Assembly: GCA_902766805.1 (NCBI GenBank)
Contig: CACXFF010000097.1
Location: forward strand, 1 to 9,161
Reading direction: 5' to 3'
From: an uncultured Coriobacteriaceae bacterium
GTDB taxonomy: Bacteria > Actinomycetota > Coriobacteriia > Coriobacteriales > Atopobiaceae
DNA: 9,161 nucleotides
Positions 5,540 to 9,161 of this stretch are shown here, in pieces (the stretch's first letter is position 1; every line of letters begins with the position of its first letter). The translations under genes and the position numbers were made by a program. The notes beneath the pieces were generated by a model. That model had not been told where the DNA came from. It saw only the letters and a list, made by a program, of their open reading frames with translations, and ran no database searches.

Positions 5540-5812
5540 TTACTCGCCGAAGCCAGAGTCGATGAGGGCCACGAGCTCGTCGACGGCCTTCTGCTCATCG
5601 GGACCGTCAGCAGCGATCTCGATGTTGGTGCCCTGGGAGAGGCCCTGGGCCAGAATGAGCATGATGGACTTGGCATTCACGGCGTTGCCGTCGGTGTCAA
5701 GGTTCTTGAGCGTAACGGCGCTCTCGAACTCCTTCGCCTTCATCACGAAAGCGGACGCCGGGCGGGCGTGAAGGCCGGTCTTGTTGACGATCTTGGTCTG
5801 CGCAGAAACCAT
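5540..5812 (-). CDS. ptsH: Phosphocarrier protein HPr
   Basis: Small cytoplasmic carrier of the sugar phosphotransferase system. It takes phosphate from enzyme I on a histidine and passes it to sugar-specific EIIA proteins. The product is 90 residues, normal for HPr. The active-site motif TGLHARPAS gives His15, with Arg17 beside it. NAKSIM gives Ser49, equivalent to the regulatory Ser46 of Firmicutes HPr, shifted by a short insertion in the loop DTDGN. The conserved serine fits control by HPr kinase/phosphorylase, though no hprK is present in the window. GAGGAGGG (minus strand) five bases upstream of the ATG is a very strong ribosome site, in line with an abundant protein. The gene stands alone, without ptsI, and ends in a strong terminator. 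Confidence 0.96.
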   Translation of the reverse strand: MVSAQTKIVNKTGLHARPASAFVMKAKEFESAVTLKNLDTDGNAVNAKSIMLILAQGLSQGTNIEIAADGPDEQKAVDELVALIDSGFGE

Positions 5813-5869
5813 GATTCCCTCCTCAAGGATGATCTTGGGACGCGCATACCGCGCGCCGTGACTTAAATG

Positions 5870-5901
5870 AATCTAGCATCAAGGGGGCCAACGTTCCGCA
5901 A
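5870..5901 (-). promoter_or_regulatory. Candidate extended -10 promoter of ptsH
   Basis: On the minus strand TGCTAGATT (5870-5878) is an extended -10 almost identical to the one before tgt. TTGCGG (5896-5901) is a possible -35 but with a 20-base spacer, so the extended -10 would carry most of the activity. The leader would be about 50 bases. No clear catabolite-control operator is seen. Confidence 0.4.
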
Positions 5902-6017
5902 GCGGTAGGTGAAAGGATGAGAACGGGTTCCCAGCGCACAGACGCCCGCCAATGCGCGACAATAGGGGTGTCAAACGATGGCTGGGAAGCAAACCCGCAC
6001 GATGAAGGGGAGGGCAC

Positions 6018-7256
6018 ATGGCCGACGAAGCGCGTACAGGTGGGTCTAGCCGTTCGGAAAAACGCCCTGCGAGGGCTTCTGGCGGGCAGCTTGCCAAATC
6101 GGCGAACGGTTCCGTCCCCTCTTCGGGCAACGTGTTGCTCGACGGCTACACCGCCTCGCGCGCCGTGAAGCAAGCCAAGCGCGCCCATGCGTCGGCCCGT
6201 ACCAAGCTGCGCAAGCTCAACGACGGCATCGCGGACTCCGAGAAGCAGCTGCGCCACCGCACCGAGGTGGAGCGCCACTACGAGGCCATCGTGCGCAAGC
6301 AGACCAATGAGCTCAACGACGCCCAGGCTGCCGCTGCGGCGGCCCAGGCCGAGGTCGACCGGCTCACGCGCGAGCATGCGGAGCTGGACGCTCAGCTCAA
6401 GGAGCTGCGCGCGTCCAACGAGCTGGAGCGTCGTCCCTACAAGAACCTCATGGAGTCGTCGCGCAGCCGTTCCGACGACGCGGGCAAGAACCTCGCGAGC
6501 ATCCGTCGCTCGGTGAAGGCGGCCGAGAGCCAGGTGTCCGAGGCGACGGCGTCGCGCGAGGCGCGCATCGCGAGCGCCAATCGCGCGGTAGACGGATCTG
6601 CCGCGCGCATCACGCAGCTCACCGCGGAAATCGCGGAGCTTCAGGACGATCCCAACACGAGCCCGGATGCCCTCGAGAGCCTCCAGCGCACCATGCGTGA
6701 GGAGCAGGAGCACTTCCAGCAGGCCAAGACGGACGTCGTGTCGGTGACCGAGGAATCGCAGCAGCTCGTGGCCGACGCCCAGACGCACCTGTTCGGCCTC
6801 AGGCAGTCGCTCGAAGAGGCCGAGCGCAACTCCGAGGCGGCCAAAAACGAGGCCCGCAAGCACAAAGAGGCATACGACCGCATGCTCGAGGGCCACCAGG
6901 CGGCCGAGGCTGCGCTGGAAAAACAAATCGTCGACAACGAGGTGGATGCCCACAACGCTGCGAAGGACCTCGAGCGGGCACGCGAGCGCGGGCGGGCGGC
7001 ACAGGCCATCCTAGACGATGCCAACGCCATCCACGCCACGCCCGAGCAGACGCGCGAGCTCGCGCGGGAGGTCTCTGCGGCCCACGAGCAGATCAGCGCG
7101 CAGCAGGCCAAGGTGGAAGCGCTCGCGCGCCAGGAATCTGAGCTGCGTGGCTCCACGCGCGTCAAGCGTTTCGTCCTGTACGCCGTGCTCGTGCTCGTGG
7201 CGCTGCTCATCATCTTCATCATCCTGCTGGTCACGGGCGTCATCCGCTTCGGCTAG
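6018..7256 (+). CDS. Coiled-coil protein with C-terminal membrane anchor, function unknown
   Basis: I do not recognise a characterised family. The 412-residue product has three parts. Residues 1-40 are a Ser/Gly/Arg-rich, probably disordered start. Residues about 45-380 are almost entirely charged and alanine-rich helix with heptad-like Leu/Ala spacing, interrupted at Pro140, the DPNTSP turn (211-216) and Pro342. Residues 385-407 form one very hydrophobic segment (VLYAVLVLVALLIIFIILLV), preceded by RVKR and followed by only a few residues. There is no signal peptide, and no cysteine or tryptophan. Positive charges before the segment suggest that the coiled coil stays in the cytoplasm and the C terminus crosses the membrane. 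GGGGAGGG lies just upstream of the ATG. The gene diverges from ptsH and has its own terminator. A structural or scaffold role at the membrane (cell division, envelope) is only a guess. Confidence 0.85.
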   Translation: MADEARTGGSSRSEKRPARASGGQLAKSANGSVPSSGNVLLDGYTASRAVKQAKRAHASARTKLRKLNDGIADSEKQLRHRTEVERHYEAIVRKQTNELNDAQAAAAAAQAEVDRLTREHAELDAQLKELRASNELERRPYKNLMESSRSRSDDAGKNLASIRRSVKAAESQVSEATASREARIASANRAVDGSAARITQLTAEIAELQDDPNTSPDALESLQRTMREEQEHFQQAKTDVVSVTEESQQLVADAQTHLFGLRQSLEEAERNSEAAKNEARKHKEAYDRMLEGHQAAEAALEKQIVDNEVDAHNAAKDLERARERGRAAQAILDDANAIHATPEQTRELAREVSAAHEQISAQQAKVEALARQESELRGSTRVKRFVLYAVLVLVALLIIFIILLVTGVIRFG

Positions 7257-7287
7257 GCGCTCTCGCGGCTGACGGATTCGTCTGAGG

Positions 7288-7319
7288 GGGCGGTGCGCGG
7301 CGCGAGCGCACCGCCCTTT
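7288..7319 (+). terminator. Rho-independent terminator of the coiled-coil gene
   Basis: GGGCGGTGCG (7288-7297) pairs perfectly with CGCACCGCCC (7307-7316) around a nine-base loop. Only three T follow before GCTG, so the tract is short, but the ten-pair GC stem is strong. It starts about 30 bases after the stop codon. Confidence 0.8.
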
Positions 7320-7512
7320 GCTGTCGAGGCTGTCGTTGTGCGGGTTTTTCGCGCAGAGGCGCGCAGTCTTGCCGTCGCTCACGCCCAGATGCCGCGCTAG
7401 CTGCGGTACTCTATAGCGTTGGCTTGGGCGCCTCCGTCTCGATGGGTGGGGGCGCCGATGTCTGCGAGCCGAGGCGGAGACGACCGCCGCCGAGGCGCGA
7501 GAGAGGAGACGG

Positions 7513-9161
7513 ATGGACGATTTCACGAAAGACGACGCCACGCAGGGCATCGGACAGGAATCGGGGCCCGCGCCGCAGGACGCCGAGCCAGGGGCGCAGG
7601 TCGTGCCACAGGACGACGAACAGCTCCCACAGTCTGAGACGCCGGACGTCAGCTATGCCCAGGTCGGCGTGATCGAGGCTGCGCCTGAGCTTGAGCGCGT
7701 CAAACGTCCGAAGGACGGGTACGTCCACGCCATGACTGCGTACCAGGCTCCCTGGGCCAACGGGCACAAGGCGCTGTGGGTGTCGGCCGCCGTCACGCTG
7801 GCGGTGTTGCTTGCCTGCCTCGTGCCGCTGCTGCTGATATCCCCCTACAACCACTCCTATGCCGATGACTGGCACTACGCGGTGCCCGTGCACCAGGCGC
7901 TCGAGGCCGGTGGCGGCCTGTTCGGCGCGCTGTGGGCGGCCCTCGTGCAGGTGGGCAACACCTTCATCTCGTGGCAGGGCACCTACTCCGCGATCTTCCT
8001 CATGGCCTTGGAACCTGGGGTTTTTGGCGAGCAGTTCTACGCGATCAGCGGGCCGCTCGTGCTCGCCCTGCTCATCTGGGGCAACTGCTACCTCGCGCGC
8101 GTGCTGCTGGGGGAGTTCTCCGGCCTGCCCACGCCGGGTTGGCTGAGCGTTGCCGCGTTGGTCACCTGCGTGGAGCTGTGCGTCATGGTGAGTCCGGTGG
8201 AGGGTGTCTTCTGGTACAACTCGGCCCTGTACTACACGGGCTACCAGGCCATCGCGCAGATCCTTGCCGCGCAGATCCTGCGCCTGGCGGCCTATCCCGA
8301 CAGCCGGCGCGGCAGGGTCGTCGGCGCCACCCTGCTGGCCGCCTTCGTCGCGGGCGGAAACTTCGTCACGGCGTTCGCCTGCATCGAGGCCGCCCTGCTG
8401 GCGTGCGTGTGGCTGTGGGCGACGGGCCGACGCGCGCAGCTGCGCCGCATCGCGCTGCCCGTGGGCGTGTTGGTGCTCGGTACGGCCGTCTCGATGCTGG
8501 CTCCCGGCAACGCGGTGCGCCAGGAGACGCAGTTCTCGCAGGACGGCGCTGGGGTGGTCGGCACGATCACGGGCGCTTTCGTCTACGCGGGCAAGGACGC
8601 GATGGCGTGGCTCGGCAATCCCTATGCCCTGTTGGGCCTGGGCTGCTTGGTCCTGCTGGCCGTGGCCGTCGCGCGCCAGAACCACCTGAGCTACCGCAAG
8701 CTGTGGTTCGCCATCTTCGTGAGCGGTGAGGTCTTCGTCTCCAGCTATACGCCCACGCTCTGGTCCATGGGCAACGAGGGGCCGGGACGTGTGGAAAACG
8801 TTCGCATGGAGCTGCTCGTGGTGCTCGTGGCGCTCCTTGTGTTTTGGCTGGTGGGCCTCGTGGTGCGTGGCTTCGAGCGCACGGACGTGAGCACGAGGGG
8901 GCCGCTGGTGCCCGTCCTGAGTCCCTGGCTCAGGGGCGGAGCCTGCGCCTGCATGCTGCTGGCCTGCCTGCTCGGCGCGGGTTTGGCGTCCTATGCGGCA
9001 CAGAGCAAGGCCCAGGCTGACAAGGTGATGCCGGTCTCGGCTGCCTTCTCGCTGAAGGACGGCTCGGCGATCGAGTACGACGCACAGGTGCACCGGCGCC
9101 TCGACTTCCTCTCCACGACACCCGAGCTCGACGTGGAGGTCGCCTTCTACACTGCCGGGCC
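7513..9161 (+). CDS. Polytopic membrane protein, DUF6056-like (3' end outside window)
   Basis: An open frame of 549 complete codons runs off the window end. The first 80 residues are acidic, Gln/Pro-rich and soluble. The first membrane segment is about 87-110, followed by SPYNHSYADDWHY with an Asp pair at 118-119 in the first outside loop. Further hydrophobic segments lie near 180-200, 210-226, 245-260, 268-300, 314-330, 370-387, 398-412, 432-452 and 477-495. The blocks WQGTYSAIFLMALEPGVFGE (154-173), VFWYNSALYYTGYQ (232-245), GGNFVTA and APGNAVR resemble DUF6056 proteins, thought to be GT-C-like membrane glycosyltransferases. The Asp pair would fit a polyprenyl-phosphosugar-dependent active site, which is inference. 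From residue 500 a non-membrane domain begins. The ATG at 7513 has GAGAGGAG four bases upstream. TATAG near 7412-7416 might belong to a promoter, but no -35 is clear. Confidence 0.78.
   Translation, partial: MDDFTKDDATQGIGQESGPAPQDAEPGAQVVPQDDEQLPQSETPDVSYAQVGVIEAAPELERVKRPKDGYVHAMTAYQAPWANGHKALWVSAAVTLAVLLACLVPLLLISPYNHSYADDWHYAVPVHQALEAGGGLFGALWAALVQVGNTFISWQGTYSAIFLMALEPGVFGEQFYAISGPLVLALLIWGNCYLARVLLGEFSGLPTPGWLSVAALVTCVELCVMVSPVEGVFWYNSALYYTGYQAIAQILAAQILRLAAYPDSRRGRVVGATLLAAFVAGGNFVTAFACIEAALLACVWLWATGRRAQLRRIALPVGVLVLGTAVSMLAPGNAVRQETQFSQDGAGVVGTITGAFVYAGKDAMAWLGNPYALLGLGCLVLLAVAVARQNHLSYRKLWFAIFVSGEVFVSSYTPTLWSMGNEGPGRVENVRMELLVVLVALLVFWLVGLVVRGFERTDVSTRGPLVPVLSPWLRGGACACMLLACLLGAGLASYAAQSKAQADKVMPVSAAFSLKDGSAIEYDAQVHRRLDFLSTTPELDVEVAFYTAG

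Noticed and set aside
5823..6953. A 376-codon minus-strand open frame opposite the coiled-coil gene
   Set aside because: It is Leu/Gly/Val-rich as expected from the complement of Glu/Ala/Arg codons, and its end overlaps the ptsH upstream region. No ribosome site or motif supports it.
7411..9093. A 560-codon minus-strand open frame opposite the DUF6056-like gene
   Set aside because: The translation is rich in His, Gln, Arg and Ala without family motifs, while the plus strand carries regular membrane segments and recognisable blocks.
1..9161. CRISPR arrays, tRNA or rRNA genes, insertion sequences, prophage or defence genes
   Set aside because: No regularly spaced repeats, no cloverleaf or rRNA sequence, and no transposase or integrase motifs were seen in any frame; all sizeable coding regions are accounted for.

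Overview
The window is GC-rich and densely coding, with bacterial gene structure: strong Shine-Dalgarno sites, ATG starts and rho-independent terminators. High GC, QueH in place of QueG, an HPr of the regulated type and a DUF6056-like membrane protein together suggest an actinobacterium of class Coriobacteriia (an Olsenella/Atopobium-like lineage). This is an inference from protein style; there is no rRNA or other marker gene here to confirm it.

Layout from left to right. (1) The 3' part of a divergent methionyl-tRNA synthetase (+, 2-898) ends at a hairpin terminator. (2) queH (-, 1025-1636) encodes an epoxyqueuosine reductase. (3) A 354-bp divergent intergenic region (1637-1990) holds a perfect 12-bp tandem repeat, a duplicated GTGGTACC element and a leader that can fold into an extended RNA structure. 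(4) A free-standing B3/B4 tRNA-editing-type protein (+, 1991-2716) ends at a perfect terminator. (5) queA (+, 2929-4089) and tgt (-, 4176-5375) converge on a shared hairpin. (6) ptsH (-, 5540-5812) encodes HPr and ends at a UUCG-loop terminator. (7) A coiled-coil protein with a C-terminal membrane anchor (+, 6018-7256) has no recognised function. (8) The 5' part of a polytopic DUF6056-like membrane protein (+, 7513 to the window end) closes the window.

The coherent theme is tRNA function. tgt inserts a 7-deazaguanine base at G34 of GUN-anticodon tRNAs, queA builds epoxyqueuosine and queH reduces it to queuosine. These are the three late tRNA-level steps. No preQ1 synthesis gene (queD, queE, queC, queF) is visible, so the base may be salvaged or made from genes elsewhere. 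The MetRS fragment and the B3/B4 protein add two further tRNA-related genes. ptsH, the coiled-coil gene and the DUF6056-like gene appear unrelated to that theme.

Nearly every gene looks like its own transcription unit. Terminator-like hairpins follow the MetRS, B3/B4, queA/tgt, ptsH and coiled-coil genes. The least explained parts are the B3/B4 upstream region, the coiled-coil protein and the N-terminal tail of the DUF6056-like protein.
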